From the NCBI RefSeq assembly GCF_000525835.1, contig NZ_AODD01000011.1, positions 25,249 to 89,248 on the forward strand: a stretch of 64,000 nt of DNA. The letters run 5' to 3'. Positions within the stretch are counted from its first letter, which is position 1; the number at the start of each line of letters is the position of its first letter. Positions 39,697 through 54,632 of this stretch are shown in pieces. The notes under the pieces are model-generated. The model was not told the DNA's origin and made no database searches. It worked only from the letters and a program-made list of their open reading frames with translations. This stretch comes from Listeria grandensis FSL F6-0971. Its GTDB lineage: Bacteria; Bacillota; Bacilli; Lactobacillales; Listeriaceae. The position numbers and the translations under genes were made by a program.

Positions 39697-39990
39697 TTAG
39701 TCTTCCATAATGGTTGGTACTTTGAACATGCCGTCCTGTTGGTCTGGCGCGTTTCTTAATACTTCCTCGCGTGGTAAACCTGGAATCGATACATCTTCAC
39801 GCAACACATTAGACACTTCAATCGCATGCGATGTTGGCGCCACATTAGCCGTATCTAATTCATCTAATTTCTCCACCATCTGAATAATTTTCTCTAATTG
39901 CTCTGAGAATGCTTGCGCCTCTTGATCGCTTACTTCTAAGCGTGCCAAGTTCGCTACTTTCTCCACGGTTTCTTTTGAAATAGTTGTCAA
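39697..39990 (-). CDS. gatC: glutamyl-tRNA amidotransferase subunit C
   Basis: A complete 97-residue GatC, the small stabilising subunit. It has [14 protein letters not shown] at the start and ends [14 protein letters not shown]-type site precedes the ATG. It lies 62 bases after camS and 26 bases before gatA. Confidence 0.93.
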   Translation of the reverse strand: MTTISKETVEKVANLARLEVSDQEAQAFSEQLEKIIQMVEKLDELDTANVAPTSHAIEVSNVLREDVSIPGLPREEVLRNAPDQQDGMFKVPTIMED

Positions 39991-40052
39991 AATTTCTCCT
40001 CCTAATCAGAAGAAAAGCACCTCGTTCGATACTTTCCTTCTTAAAAATATAA

Positions 40053-43191
<3,139 letters not shown>

Positions 43192-43199
43192 TCACCTAC

Positions 43200-45395
43200 T
43201 TATACTTTTTCAACAGGCGCAAATTCCGCCAGCAATCGTTTTACGCCAGTTGGACTCGGGAAGGCAATATCAAGTTCCATATTACTCCCAGTTCCTTTCA
43301 CGCTAACAACCGTTCCGACGCCCCATTTCTTATGACTCGCCTTGTCGCCAACTGTCCACGCCTCTTTTTCAGCGCCTGATGAACTGTAACCAACCACCGA
43401 TTTGCTATGCATTGCTGACTTCGCAAATGGCACTTCTGTCAAACTGTTCTCATGACCCATTTCAATCAGATCATTCGGAATCTCATCAATGAAACGCGAC
43501 TCCTTGTTCGCCGTCGAACGACCATACAACATTCGCGAGTAAGCGCTCGTCATATACAGCTCCTCTTCAGCACGCGTAATACCAACATACGCCAGTCTAC
43601 GCTCCTCTTCCATCTCATCTTCCTCGAAAAGCGCCCGACTATGCGGAAAAATCCCTTCCTCGAGGCCCACTAAAAAGACAACCGGAAATTCCAAACCTTT
43701 GGCTGAGTGGAGCGTCATAAGCGTCACTGCCCCACGAGATTTATCCTCTTCATCCAACTTATCCACATCCGCAACAAGCGCCAAATCCGTCAAAAAGCTA
43801 ATCAACGTCTTATCGTCGTTTTCCTTCTCAAAGTTTTGTGTCACAGATAAGAACTCATCAATATTCTCCAAACGCGTCTGCGCCTCAATCGTCCGCTCAT
43901 TTTCTAACATTGCGCGGTATCCTGTTTTATCAAGTACTTGTTCCACGAGCTCCGTCACTGACAAGTAATCCTGCATTTGCGTGAAACCCTTCATCAGATC
44001 ATGGAACTCCACTAATTGTTTGGAAATTTTGGCAGAAAGTCCAACCATTTCGATACGGTCCAACACTTCAAAAACCGTCAAATCGTACGCCGCCGCTGTA
44101 TTCGCAATCTTATCCAACGAACCCGCGCCAACTCCACGTTTTGGTACATTAATAATTCGCGCCAAACTAATGTCATCATCATTGTTCGAAATCAGGCGCA
44201 AATACGCCAGTACATCCTTGATCTCTTTACGATCATAGAACTTCGTACCGCCAACCATTTGATACGCCATGCTCGACTTCATGAAAAATTCCTCCATGAC
44301 ACGCGACTGCGCATTCGTCCGGTACAAAATCGCAAAATCTGAAAGCGGCCGGTTCGACGCAATAACTTCTTCTTGAATTTTGCCGACAACATAAGAAGCT
44401 TCTTCCTTCTCCGTCAATGCCTTATGATAAAAAATCTTCTTACCTTCATCATTGTTCGTCCACAGATTTTTCGGTTTCCGATTGCTATTATTCTCAATCA
44501 CCCGATTCGCTGCTTCCAAAATCCGCTTGGTTGACCGATAGTTCTCTTCTAAAAGAATCGTTTGCGCGTTCGGATAATCTTTCTCAAACGACATAATATT
44601 CGTAATATCCGCACCACGCCAACCATAAATCGACTGATCGGAATCCCCAACGACACACAGATTACGGAACCTAGCCGCAAGCAACTTCACTAAAATATAT
44701 TGCGCATGGTTCGTATCTTGATACTCATCTACATGAATATACTGAAACTTCCGTTGATAGAACTCCAAGACGTCTGGCACTCGTTCAAACAACTGAATCG
44801 TCACCATGATTAAATCATCAAAATCTAGCGACTGGTTCTTTTTGAGCTTCTTCTCGTACTCGACATACACATCCGCAACCATCTGATCGTAAAAACCAAA
44901 CGCTTCCTTCTTGTATTCCTCCGCATTGGTAAGCTCGTTCTTCGCGTTACTAATCGATGCCAAAATCCCACGCGGCTCAAACTTCTTCGTATCGATATTC
45001 TTGTCCTTCAAAATGCCCTTCACAACCGAAAGCTGATCCCCGCCATCCAAAATCGTAAAATTGCGGTTAAAGCCGATCCGTTCAATATCCCGACGTAAAA
45101 TTCGTACACACATCGAGTGAAATGTCGAAATCCAAATCGATTCTGCTTCAGGTCCTAGCAAATTACCAACACGCGCTTTCATCTCACGCGCCGCCTTATT
45201 CGTAAACGTGATCGCCAAAATATTATACGCATTCACGCTACGTTCCTTCATCAAATAAGCAATACGATGCGTCAAAACACGCGTTTTCCCACTGCCTGCT
45301 CCCGCCATAATGAGTAGCGGCCCTTCTGTCGCTTGGACCGCCTTCTTTTGCTGTGGGTTCAATCCTTTTACTAAATCTTCCGCATTTAATTGCAT
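43200..45395 (-). CDS. pcrA: ATP-dependent DNA helicase PcrA
   Basis: A 731-residue UvrD/PcrA-type superfamily 1A helicase. Motifs include Walker [22 protein letters not shown] (Walker B), [19 protein letters not shown] and [18 protein letters not shown]. The C-terminal tail has a [11 protein letters not shown]udor-like segment that contacts RNA polymerase. The start is set at the ATG following GAGG ([12 protein letters not shown]). It works in repair and rolling-circle replication, upstream of ligA. Confidence 0.94.
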   Translation of the reverse strand: MQLNAEDLVKGLNPQQKKAVQATEGPLLIMAGAGSGKTRVLTHRIAYLMKERSVNAYNILAITFTNKAAREMKARVGNLLGPEAESIWISTFHSMCVRILRRDIERIGFNRNFTILDGGDQLSVVKGILKDKNIDTKKFEPRGILASISNAKNELTNAEEYKKEAFGFYDQMVADVYVEYEKKLKKNQSLDFDDLIMVTIQLFERVPDVLEFYQRKFQYIHVDEYQDTNHAQYILVKLLAARFRNLCVVGDSDQSIYGWRGADITNIMSFEKDYPNAQTILLEENYRSTKRILEAANRVIENNSNRKPKNLWTNNDEGKKIFYHKALTEKEEASYVVGKIQEEVIASNRPLSDFAILYRTNAQSRVMEEFFMKSSMAYQMVGGTKFYDRKEIKDVLAYLRLISNNDDDISLARIINVPKRGVGAGSLDKIANTAAAYDLTVFEVLDRIEMVGLSAKISKQLVEFHDLMKGFTQMQDYLSVTELVEQVLDKTGYRAMLENERTIEAQTRLENIDEFLSVTQNFEKENDDKTLISFLTDLALVADVDKLDEEDKSRGAVTLMTLHSAKGLEFPVVFLVGLEEGIFPHSRALFEEDEMEEERRLAYVGITRAEEELYMTSAYSRMLYGRSTANKESRFIDEIPNDLIEMGHENSLTEVPFAKSAMHSKSVVGYSSSGAEKEAWTVGDKASHKKWGVGTVVSVKGTGSNMELDIAFPSPTGVKRLLAEFAPVEKV

Positions 45396-45466
45396 TTTAT
45401 CCTCACACCGCCAATACAAACATTTGTTCTTATTTTAACTTTTTAAGCAACCGAAAGCAAGTAAAG

Positions 45467-46135
45467 TTATCGAACCGCACTCACCGTTTCCAACGCCTGC
45501 TCAAAATCTTCATACAAAATATTACCAACGACAATCACATCCGCGATTTCACTCATTTCCCGTGCCTGAGCAACCGTCCTAATGCCACCGCCATACCAAA
45601 GCTTCGTGTTCACAAGCTCATCCCGCGCGGCCTGAACCATTCGACTATCACCAAAAGTGCCACTATATTCGACATAAAAAATCGGCAATCGGAGCATGTT
45701 TTCTGCAATGCTCGCGTATGCCGCCACATCATCCGCAGATAAATCTGTATTGGCCTTTGCGAGTTGTGCCGCTTTTGCCTCTGGGTTTAAAATGCAATAC
45801 CCTTCTGTTTGGACATGCGGCCATGGAATAAAAGAGCCATATTGCTTCACAATCTCGTGATGCGCGCCAATCAACCAAGTCACGTCTGTCGAATTTAGAA
45901 CCATCGGACTCAAGTAGTCGCTCGCACCAGGCACAATCATCGCCTCATCACTCACCTCAATAAAAACCGGTAATCCTAAACTCGCAACAGTCCGAAATAA
46001 ATCCTGTACTGCGCCCATCTCTAGTCCATCTGAACCACCGATAATAAACCCGTCAGTTCCAGACTGAGCCAATCGCTGTACAGCTAGATTTGGTAACTGC
46101 TTAGCTGGATCTAATTTGAATAAATGTTTCACCAA
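45467..46135 (-). CDS. pcrB: heptaprenylglyceryl phosphate synthase PcrB
   Basis: A complete 222-residue TIM-barrel prenyltransferase of the PcrB/GGGPS family. Landmarks are HLFKLDPAKQLP, IIGGSDGL, IEVSD, YVEYSGTFGD and the phosphate-binding YGGGIRTVAQA. It joins heptaprenyl diphosphate to glycerol-1-phosphate. The gene is first of the pcrB–pcrA–ligA run, 71 bases upstream of pcrA. Confidence 0.92.
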   Translation of the reverse strand: MVKHLFKLDPAKQLPNLAVQRLAQSGTDGFIIGGSDGLEMGAVQDLFRTVASLGLPVFIEVSDEAMIVPGASDYLSPMVLNSTDVTWLIGAHHEIVKQYGSFIPWPHVQTEGYCILNPEAKAAQLAKANTDLSADDVAAYASIAENMLRLPIFYVEYSGTFGDSRMVQAARDELVNTKLWYGGGIRTVAQAREMSEIADVIVVGNILYEDFEQALETVSAVR

Positions 46136-46476
46136 AGCCCCTCCATCATGTATATGAGTGAAATAATTCCGCGTATGAAATAATAACCTAAGACTTTGTA
46201 AAAATATCGCGTCTTGCTTCGAACGCTAACTGATGGATTACATACTCGCTTCGCTCCTATGCATATTGGTAGCGTAACTCACTTTGTTCGAACGCTACCA
46301 ACAATTATATCATTTCTAGGTGATAAGCGCACCACATCTAAGATTCTTTTATAAAAATCTTTAACTTTCTTCGCATTAAGTGGATGCAATCAGAATTTTT
46401 CTATGCTATGATATTAGTAATATGAATTACTCTCATTTCCATAATCTAGCTTATTTTGTATGAAAGGAAGTCTCTC
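46136..46476. other. 341-base divergent intergenic region with an inverted repeat
   Basis: This holds the upstream regions of pcrB (minus) and the NSS transporter gene (plus). TTGGTAGCGT (46266–46275) and ACGCTACCAA (46292–46301) form a perfect 10-base inverted repeat without a T-tract. A further CGAACGCTAAC at about 46219 echoes the right arm. Near 46411 TGC TATGAT is a candidate extended -10 promoter for the transporter gene. I see no gene. Confidence 0.4.
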
Positions 46477-47826
46477 ATGGATAACAATAGAGAACAGTGG
46501 GGTTCTAAATTAGGCTTTACGCTCGCATCAGTCGGTGCCGTAATCGGAATCGGAGCTATTTGGAAAATGCCTTATATTGCTGCAAAAACTGGCGGAGGCG
46601 CTTTTTTCATTGCTTTCTTTATTCTTACATTCGTCATTGTACTTCCCATTTTAATCGGCGAATATATCATTGGGCGTTCCTCTAAGGGCGATGCTATAAA
46701 AGCCTATAAAGTGCTTTCCCCTCAAACACATTGGAATTGGGTCGGAAAACTTGGTGTTCTTGGCTCTAGCTTAGTCCTTGCCATTTATGGAATCGTCGGT
46801 GGATGGACACTCGCTTACATTGTTAAGGTGCTAACGGGGTCGGTCAGCCACATTGATATAGCGCAGTTGTCGTTACAGTTTAGCTTGACAACAGCCAACA
46901 CAGCCATTGCGATTACAGGTACTGGAATTTTTATCTTGTTAAATATCTTAATTGTCTCGCAAGGGGTGCGCGCCGGTCTTGAAACAGTAAGTAAGATCGT
47001 CGTACCCATGCTTTTTATTCTCCTGATCGTTCTCACCATTCGTGGTTTGACACTTCCAAATGCGCTCAGTGCGCTAGGACACTTCCTAAAACCAGATTTT
47101 TCAGCAATCAACAGTGAAACACTGCTACTCATCCTGGGTCAGTCCTTTTTCTCTTTAAGCGTCGGGATTTCGCTGATGGTCACCTATGGCTCTTATCTAA
47201 ACCATACGATTAACATTCCAAAAACATCCTCCATCATTGTTTTGTTAAACTTTTTCCTTTCTATACTTGTTGCACTGGCGATTTTCCCTGCCTTACTCTC
47301 TTTTGGCTTATCGCCGGATGAAGGACCTGGCATATTATTTGTCGTCTTGCCTTCGATTTTCAACCAGTTACCATTTGGAACAACTTGGTTTGTCGCATTT
47401 CTAGTCATGTTCTTTGTCGCGATTCTGTCCTCCAGTTTCTCGTTACTCGAAACAGCGACCGCGCCTTTCATCAACAGATTCAAAAGCCGACCGCTAGCTA
47501 CTTGGGTTGTCGGTGGCATTATCTTTCTAGTTGCGATACCAGCTACACTTAGCTTTGGGATTTGGAGTGATATCACCATTTTTGGGCAAACCATCTTTGG
47601 TGCCATCGATTATGTAACTACAAATATTATTTTTCCAATTGGCGCACTATTTACAGCGATCTTTGTTGGTTTCAAACTCCCGCGCCAAGCGTTGTTTGAC
47701 GAATTCACGAGCAGTAGTGGTCTAGGGCGTAAAAGCTTTATGGTCTGGCTTTTACTACTCAAATACATTGCACCCATCGCGATCATCTTGATTTTTCTGT
47801 CAGCCACAGGGATTATATCGTTTTAA
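46477..47826 (+). CDS. neurotransmitter:sodium symporter (NSS) family transporter
   Basis: A 449-residue NSS transporter. Helix 1 has the family signature GFTLASVGAVIGIGAIWKMP with the sodium/substrate-binding break, and the conserved GGGAFFIAFF follows. There are about eleven membrane helices, as in bacterial LeuT-like members that lack helix 12. The substrate is probably an amino acid. The ATG is 7 bases after AAGGAAG. It matches the sodium-dependent transporter gene found between pcrB and yerC in Listeria. Confidence 0.88.
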   Translation: MDNNREQWGSKLGFTLASVGAVIGIGAIWKMPYIAAKTGGGAFFIAFFILTFVIVLPILIGEYIIGRSSKGDAIKAYKVLSPQTHWNWVGKLGVLGSSLVLAIYGIVGGWTLAYIVKVLTGSVSHIDIAQLSLQFSLTTANTAIAITGTGIFILLNILIVSQGVRAGLETVSKIVVPMLFILLIVLTIRGLTLPNALSALGHFLKPDFSAINSETLLLILGQSFFSLSVGISLMVTYGSYLNHTINIPKTSSIIVLLNFFLSILVALAIFPALLSFGLSPDEGPGILFVVLPSIFNQLPFGTTWFVAFLVMFFVAILSSSFSLLETATAPFINRFKSRPLATWVVGGIIFLVAIPATLSFGIWSDITIFGQTIFGAIDYVTTNIIFPIGALFTAIFVGFKLPRQALFDEFTSSSGLGRKSFMVWLLLLKYIAPIAIILIFLSATGIISF

Positions 47827-47834
47827 CAAAATAG

Positions 47835-47880
47835 AAAAAGAGGTACGCCTAAAATGGTTCAGTGGCACACCTCTTTTTTA
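47835..47880. terminator. bidirectional terminator
   Basis: AAAAAGAGGT and ACCTCTTTTTT pair around a 24-base loop between the convergent NSS transporter and YerC-like genes, with A/T tracts on both sides. Confidence 0.75.
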
Positions 47881-47884
47881 CAAT

Positions 47885-48178
47885 TTATTTGTCTTTCATT
47901 CGATCAAAAACAACCTCATACATATCATTACCATAATTCAAAGAACGCTTGACGCGAGAAATCGTTGCCGTACTAGCTCCTGTTTCAGCTTCAATCACAT
48001 TATACGTCTTGCCTTCATGTAACATGCTAGCCACTTGGAAGCGCTGCGACATCGATTGAATCTCATTTACTGTGCATACATCGTCAAAGAAAGCATAACA
48101 TTCTTCTAAATTCTCCAGTGCCAAGATCCCTTTAAAAAACGTATCTAGACCTTCACCACGCAATTTTTCTATTTGCAT
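47885..48178 (-). CDS. TrpR-like regulator (YerC family)
   Basis: A complete 97-residue helical protein of the YerC/TrpR-like family. The helix–turn–helix region is GKTYNVIEAETGASTATISRVKRSL. The N-terminal MQIEKLRGEG and a cysteine-containing ALENLEECYAF precede it. The regulon and ligand are unknown; the genus keeps this gene close to pcrB–pcrA. Confidence 0.85.
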   Translation of the reverse strand: MQIEKLRGEGLDTFFKGILALENLEECYAFFDDVCTVNEIQSMSQRFQVASMLHEGKTYNVIEAETGASTATISRVKRSLNYGNDMYEVVFDRMKDK

Positions 48179-48250
48179 GCGTATACCTCCATTAATTCAG
48201 ACTCTTCTTCACCATTTTAACGCACTAGTGTGAATAACACAACAAGAAGG

Positions 48251-48280
48251 TTCAAAAATCCGTTACAATTATGCTATACT
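48251..48280 (+). promoter_or_regulatory. promoter of the DUF2207 gene
   Basis: TTCAAA and TATACT are spaced by 18 bases, and TGC before the -10 box makes it extended. AAAAGGAGG follows 7 bases before the ATG. Confidence 0.6.
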
Positions 48281-48306
48281 AGAATGTATAAAAAGGAGGC
48301 TTCAGC

Positions 48307-50148
48307 ATGAAAGCAAAAATTATCTTATTTTTCTCACTCTTATTAATATGCATTGGGATATCTTATTCGTCGGTCTCCGCTGAGCGTTCATTCACAATTC
48401 CGAGTTACGAGAACCATGTACAAATTCAGCAAGACGGATCTGCAACCATTACTGAAAAAGTGACTTTCGACTTTGATGGAGCCTTTAACGGGGCGACGAT
48501 GGATATTGACACAGCAGGACTACCACAGATCACAGACTTACAAGTATCCGTTGATGGTAGCCCTCCTTATGTACAAAGCAATTCTAGCCAGCCCGGAACC
48601 TTTACGGCAAACTATGACAATGACACACTAAGAATCAAAGTCTACTCTCCTACCAACACAGCTGTAAAAGAGTTTTCCTATCGCTACACCTTAAGAGATG
48701 TCATCACAAGCTATAACGATACGGCCGAATTCAATCGAAAACTCGTCGGCACAAACTGGCAAGAGTCGCTTGATCATGTTGCCATAAATATCACGTTACC
48801 AAGCGCTACAAAAAAAGAGGACCTACAAGCTTGGGCACATGGACCATTGGATGGCAACATCTCGCTACACAACGAGCAATCCGTAAAACTAACGGCTGAT
48901 GATGTTAAACCAGGTCAATTTGTTGAAGCACATGTCATTTTTCCGACTAATATCGTACCACTAAACCAAAATATTCAAGCCATTCATAAAAAAGCCGATA
49001 TCCAGGCACAAGAAGCAAAACTTGCTAATCAAGCCAATGCGAAACGGATGTTTTCCAAAATTATTTTTTACGGTGGTAGTAGCTTCATGTTACTACTCGT
49101 GCTTATCGTAATTATCTGGACCTATTTTAAATATACAAAGCCAAGAAAAGCTGCATTTCAAGATAAGTATTTTCACGATATTCCGACAGACCTGTCACCA
49201 GCAGTCATGAATAAGTTAATCTATTCTAAAACGGGCGCAAACGATATGGTTGCAACTATCATGGATCTTGTGCGCAAAAGGCAACTCACCATCGAAGAGC
49301 TCCCAGATGTCTCAGGTAATAAGAAAAAGGCAACCTATATCCTCTCCAAAATACCTGCACCCTCTCCTATCGCACTTCTAAACCATGAAAAAAGATTGAT
49401 GACCTGGCTGATAGAAAAGATTGGTGATGGTGAAAAAATAACGCTAAAAGAAATCAACGCCTATGCAAAGAAAAATAAAGCCGCCTTCACCAGTTCGTTT
49501 ACAAGCTGGAAAAATGGTGTCGCTAAAGACGCAAAGGAACACCAGTATTTCGATAATAAAGCTAGCTCCAAAGCGAATAAACTTTTGGCTATCTGTCTAA
49601 CATGTATTATCTTAATCGGTATTGGCATCATTATTTTCAGCATAGCTACGAGTATTTTTTCCTTGTTTGCTTGTATTACTAGCATTATTACTTTTGCCAC
49701 CTTGTTTACTTTTTGGGCGACCCAGTTCCCTATTAAAAATCAAATTGGAGCAGAAGAGTTTGCGAAATGGCATGCCTTCAAACGTTATATTAAAGACGTC
49801 GGAAATATGGACATGGCAGATGTCGGCTCGATTGCAATTTGGGACCATTACCTTTCCTATTCCATTTCACTTGGCTTGACGAAGGAAGTTCTAAAAGCCG
49901 CGTCCATTCGTTTCACCCCAGAGCAAGTACAGCAACAATCTGGTTTACTTTATTATTACTACGGCGGCGCAATGCTCGGCAACGTTCATCACGCGAATAT
50001 GGATACAGGCTTTGCTGAAAGCTTCCAAAACGCTTTTGAAAGCTCATTCAGCGGTGCCATAGCTAGTAGCGCATCTTCCAGTAGCGGTAGTGGTGGTGGG
50101 TTCAGCGGCGGTTCCAGTGGTGGTGGCTCAGGCGGCGGAGCCTTTTAA
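48307..50148 (+). CDS. DUF2207 membrane protein
   Basis: A 613-residue protein with a signal peptide (IILFFSLLLICIGISYSS) and an extracellular beta-rich domain of about 200 residues (VQIQQDGSATITEKVTF). A helix lies near 255, a cytoplasmic part follows, and two more helices are near 430–470. A Gly/Ser-only tail of about 25 residues ends it (GSGGGFSGGSSGGGSGGGAF). This is the typical DUF2207 layout of predicted membrane proteins of unknown function. It lies alone behind its own promoter and faces the end of the purine operon. Confidence 0.85.
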   Translation: MKAKIILFFSLLLICIGISYSSVSAERSFTIPSYENHVQIQQDGSATITEKVTFDFDGAFNGATMDIDTAGLPQITDLQVSVDGSPPYVQSNSSQPGTFTANYDNDTLRIKVYSPTNTAVKEFSYRYTLRDVITSYNDTAEFNRKLVGTNWQESLDHVAINITLPSATKKEDLQAWAHGPLDGNISLHNEQSVKLTADDVKPGQFVEAHVIFPTNIVPLNQNIQAIHKKADIQAQEAKLANQANAKRMFSKIIFYGGSSFMLLLVLIVIIWTYFKYTKPRKAAFQDKYFHDIPTDLSPAVMNKLIYSKTGANDMVATIMDLVRKRQLTIEELPDVSGNKKKATYILSKIPAPSPIALLNHEKRLMTWLIEKIGDGEKITLKEINAYAKKNKAAFTSSFTSWKNGVAKDAKEHQYFDNKASSKANKLLAICLTCIILIGIGIIIFSIATSIFSLFACITSIITFATLFTFWATQFPIKNQIGAEEFAKWHAFKRYIKDVGNMDMADVGSIAIWDHYLSYSISLGLTKEVLKAASIRFTPEQVQQQSGLLYYYYGGAMLGNVHHANMDTGFAESFQNAFESSFSGAIASSASSSSGSGGGFSGGSSGGGSGGGAF

Positions 50149-50200
50149 AAAAAACGTGCGATACATCTCAAAATATTTGAGGTATATCGCACGTTTTTAC
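50149..50200. terminator. bidirectional terminator ending the purine operon
   Basis: AAAACGTGCGATA...CTCAAA and TTTGAG...TATCGCACGTTTTT form a 16-base-pair stem interrupted by one bulge, with A/T tracts on both sides. It serves both the DUF2207 gene and purD. Confidence 0.9.
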
Positions 50201-50201
50201 T

Positions 50202-51479
<1,278 letters not shown>

Positions 51480-53009
51480 TCAATGTTTGAAATGGCGAAC
51501 ATGCGTAAGAACCATCGCAATACCATACTTATTTGCCATCGCAATCGAATCTTTGTCCTTGATTGAGCCTCCAGGTTGAATGATCGCTTTAATGCCTGCT
51601 TTAGCCGCTGCCTCAACGGTATCATCCATTGGGAAGAAGGCATCGGACGCTAGGACCGCACCCTTGGCTTTCTCGCCAGCCTGATGCAACGCAATAAATG
51701 CCGAGCCAATCCTGTTCATCTGACCTGCACCAATGCCAAGCGTTTGTTTTTCATTGCCAACGACGATCGCATTCGATTTCACATGCTTCACAATTTTCCA
51801 CTGGGCAAGAAGCGCCTTCCACTCGTTTTCTGATGGTTCTGTGTCCGTCACAACTTCATATGTCGCCGCGTCTTCTGCCACCGCATCGCCATCTTGCAAT
51901 AATAAGCCACCAATCACCGACGTTTTTTCCACCGCATTCACTGGCCCTGCAAACGGAACCGTCAACAAGCGAATATTCTTCTTCTGTGATAAAATCGCGA
52001 ATGCCTCCTCGGAAAAACTCGGCGCAATAATAATCTCTAGGAAAATCTGACTCATATGCGTCGCCGTTGCCGCATCAACTTCCCGATTAATCGCCACAAT
52101 CCCACCAAAAATCGAGGTCTCATCCGCTTCATAAGCCTTCAAATAAGCCTCTTCTGGCGTCACACCTACGCCGACACCGCACGGATTCATATGTTTCACC
52201 GCTACCGCGACAGGTTCTGTAAATTCAGCCGCAATTCGAAGCGCTGCGTCCGTATCGCGAATATTGTTATACGACAACGCTTTGCCATGTAGTTGTTTGG
52301 CTTCACTGATAGACGCCGCAACACCTAGCGGTTCTGTATAGAATCCTGCCTGTTGATGCGGATTTTCGCCATATCGCAAATCCTGTTTTTTATTATAAGT
52401 TAGCGTTAATTTTTCAGGGAACTCTTCCCCCACGATATCCGTCAAATAGCCTGCAATCAACGCATCGTACGCCGCTGTATGTCGGAAAACTTTCGCTGCC
52501 AAGCGCTGATTTGTTTCAAAAGTAACCGCGCCGTGATCACCGAGTTCAGCTAAGACTGGTGCATAATCCACGCTATCGACAACAACCGTCACCGCTGCGT
52601 AGTTTTTCGCCGCAGAACGTAACATCGAAGGTCCGCCGATATCGATATTTTCAATCGCCTCACCAAGTTTCACATCAGGTTTTGCAATTGTTTCTTGGAA
52701 CGGATATAAGTTCACACATACCAAATCGATTTTAGCAATATCATGCGCCTCAATCGCCGCCATATGCGCCGCGTCATCACGACGAGCAAGCAGCCCACCA
52801 TGAATCGCCGGATGTAGCGTCTTCACGCGTCCATCTAACATCTCTGGAAAATCAGTGACTTCCTCTATTCCGATCACTGAAAGCCCGCTATCCTCTAACG
52901 CCTTCTTCGTTCCACCCGTCGAAATAATTTCAAATCCAAGCCCCACTAGCGACTGCGCGAATTCCACGACACCCGTTTTATCTGACACACTAATTAACGC
53001 TCTTTTCAT
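51480..53009 (-). CDS. purH: bifunctional AICAR formyltransferase / IMP cyclohydrolase
   Basis: A complete 509-residue PurH. The N-terminal MGS-like cyclohydrolase domain has [13 protein letters not shown] and [13 protein letters not shown]. The C-terminal transformylase domain carries KHMNPCGVG and the terminal [13 protein letters not shown] block. It makes IMP in the last two steps. It overlaps purN by 4 bases. Confidence 0.95.
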   Translation of the reverse strand: MKRALISVSDKTGVVEFAQSLVGLGFEIISTGGTKKALEDSGLSVIGIEEVTDFPEMLDGRVKTLHPAIHGGLLARRDDAAHMAAIEAHDIAKIDLVCVNLYPFQETIAKPDVKLGEAIENIDIGGPSMLRSAAKNYAAVTVVVDSVDYAPVLAELGDHGAVTFETNQRLAAKVFRHTAAYDALIAGYLTDIVGEEFPEKLTLTYNKKQDLRYGENPHQQAGFYTEPLGVAASISEAKQLHGKALSYNNIRDTDAALRIAAEFTEPVAVAVKHMNPCGVGVGVTPEEAYLKAYEADETSIFGGIVAINREVDAATATHMSQIFLEIIIAPSFSEEAFAILSQKKNIRLLTVPFAGPVNAVEKTSVIGGLLLQDGDAVAEDAATYEVVTDTEPSENEWKALLAQWKIVKHVKSNAIVVGNEKQTLGIGAGQMNRIGSAFIALHQAGEKAKGAVLASDAFFPMDDTVEAAAKAGIKAIIQPGGSIKDKDSIAMANKYGIAMVLTHVRHFKH

Positions 53010-53566
53010 GATTGTCCCCCTAGTATTTTTTTAACAACTTTCGGATAAAATTGATGCTCTACTTTATGTATTTTCGTCGTGAGTGAATCTGTCGTATCCG
53101 CAGGCAAAATAGCTACAGACTGCTGTGCGATAATCGATCCCGTATCCATTCCCGCGTCCACAAAATGCGCGGTGACACCAGTTTCTGCTACCTTCGCAGC
53201 AAATGCCTGACCAATCGCATCTTTCCCAGGAAAAGCAGGTAATAACGACGGATGCAAGTTGACAATCTTATTTTCATACGCCTCCAGTAAAGTTGGCCCA
53301 ATCAGGCGCATATATCCCGCTAAAACAAGGAATTCTACCCCTGATTCCTGCAATTTAGCGACAATCTCCCGCTCAAAAGCCGCCTTATCCGCAAAAGCCT
53401 TCGGAGAGAACAGAAACACTGGAATTCCAGCTGCCTCTGCCCGCTCTAACACAAACGCGCCCGGTTTATCACAAACAAGTAACGCCACCGATTCTTTAAT
53501 CGCCGCATCATCCACCAACGCCTGAAAATTACTACCCGATCCCGAAGCAAAAATCGCGATTTTCAT
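53006..53566 (-). CDS. purN: phosphoribosylglycinamide formyltransferase
   Basis: A 186-residue GAR transformylase using 10-formyl-THF. It starts [17 protein letters not shown]. The active-site region has [19 protein letters not shown] (catalytic Asn and His) and [14 protein letters not shown]. The start is the ATG 8 bases after GGGAGG, which lies at the end of purM. Confidence 0.93.
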   Translation of the reverse strand: MKIAIFASGSGSNFQALVDDAAIKESVALLVCDKPGAFVLERAEAAGIPVFLFSPKAFADKAAFEREIVAKLQESGVEFLVLAGYMRLIGPTLLEAYENKIVNLHPSLLPAFPGKDAIGQAFAAKVAETGVTAHFVDAGMDTGSIIAQQSVAILPADTTDSLTTKIHKVEHQFYPKVVKKILGGQS

Positions 53567-53567
53567 C

Positions 53568-54616
53568 TTAATTGCCTCCCGTAAACACGACTTGCGCGCC
53601 ATCTTGTTTCGGCGTCACTTTTCCAATCGGATATGCTTTTTCACCCTGTTCCTCTAAAATGGCAAGCGTTTGTGCCGCTTCTTCCGCCGCAACGACAAGC
53701 ACCATCCCGATTCCCATATTGAAAATGCCGTACATCTCGTCCGCATCGATTTCCCCATACTTTTGTAGTACATCAAAAATCGGCAAAACAGGCCAAGCAT
53801 CACGCGTAATCGAGACCGCCAAATCCGCCGGCAACACCCGTGGTAAATTCTCGATAAAGCCGCCACCCGTCACATGCGAAATTCCATGTACTGTTACATT
53901 TTTAATCACTTCCAAAACAGGTTTCACATAAATCCGCGTCGGCACGAGCAACTCATCAACAAGCGTCTTGCCCCCAAGCTCCGGCAAAACTGTATCCAGC
54001 GCCAAATCATGCTCCTTAAAGAAAATTTTGCGTACCAACGAGTATCCATTACTATGAATTCCACTCGATGCCAAGCCGATCAAGACATCACCAGCCGCAA
54101 CCCGCTCGCCCGTAATCACGTCCGCCTTCTCGACCGCGCCAACCGTGAAGCCAGCCAAGTCATAATCGTCCGCACCATACATGTCCGGCATCTCGCCGTC
54201 TCACCACCGACAAGCGCACATCCAGCCAACTCGCAGCCGTCCGCAACACCCTTAACAATCTGTTCCATCTTGCCCGGAATCGTTTTCCCCGTCGCAATAT
54301 AATCCAAGAAGAAAAGCGGTTCCGCCCCCTGCGCTAAGATATCATTCACACACATCGCGACACAATCCACACCGATTGTATCATGCTTATCCGCCTCAAT
54401 CGCAAGCAGCAACTTCGTACCAACGCCATCCGTCCCCGAAACAAGCACAGGTTCACGCAAGCCAAGCCCACTAAGATCAAACATCCCGCCAAACGAACCA
54501 ATCGCGCCCATCACACCGTTACGCTTCGTGCGAGCCACATGTTTTTGAATCCGCTCCACAACCTCATAACCCGCCTCTACATCGACGCCAGCCTTACTAT
54601 ACGCATTCTCTGCCAT
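53568..54616 (-). CDS. purM: phosphoribosylformylglycinamidine cyclo-ligase (one frame break)
   Basis: A 349-residue AIR synthetase after restoring one missing G near 54194. The first part holds [11 protein letters not shown] and [23 protein letters not shown]. The break falls in LVGGETAEMPDMY. The second part holds [17 protein letters not shown] and [13 protein letters not shown], completing the ATP-binding fold. The start is set at the ATG giving [10 protein letters not shown]. Since purM is otherwise intact in a complete operon, a base-calling error is likely. Confidence 0.93.
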
Positions 54617-54632
54617 TTGCAAAATTCCCCTC

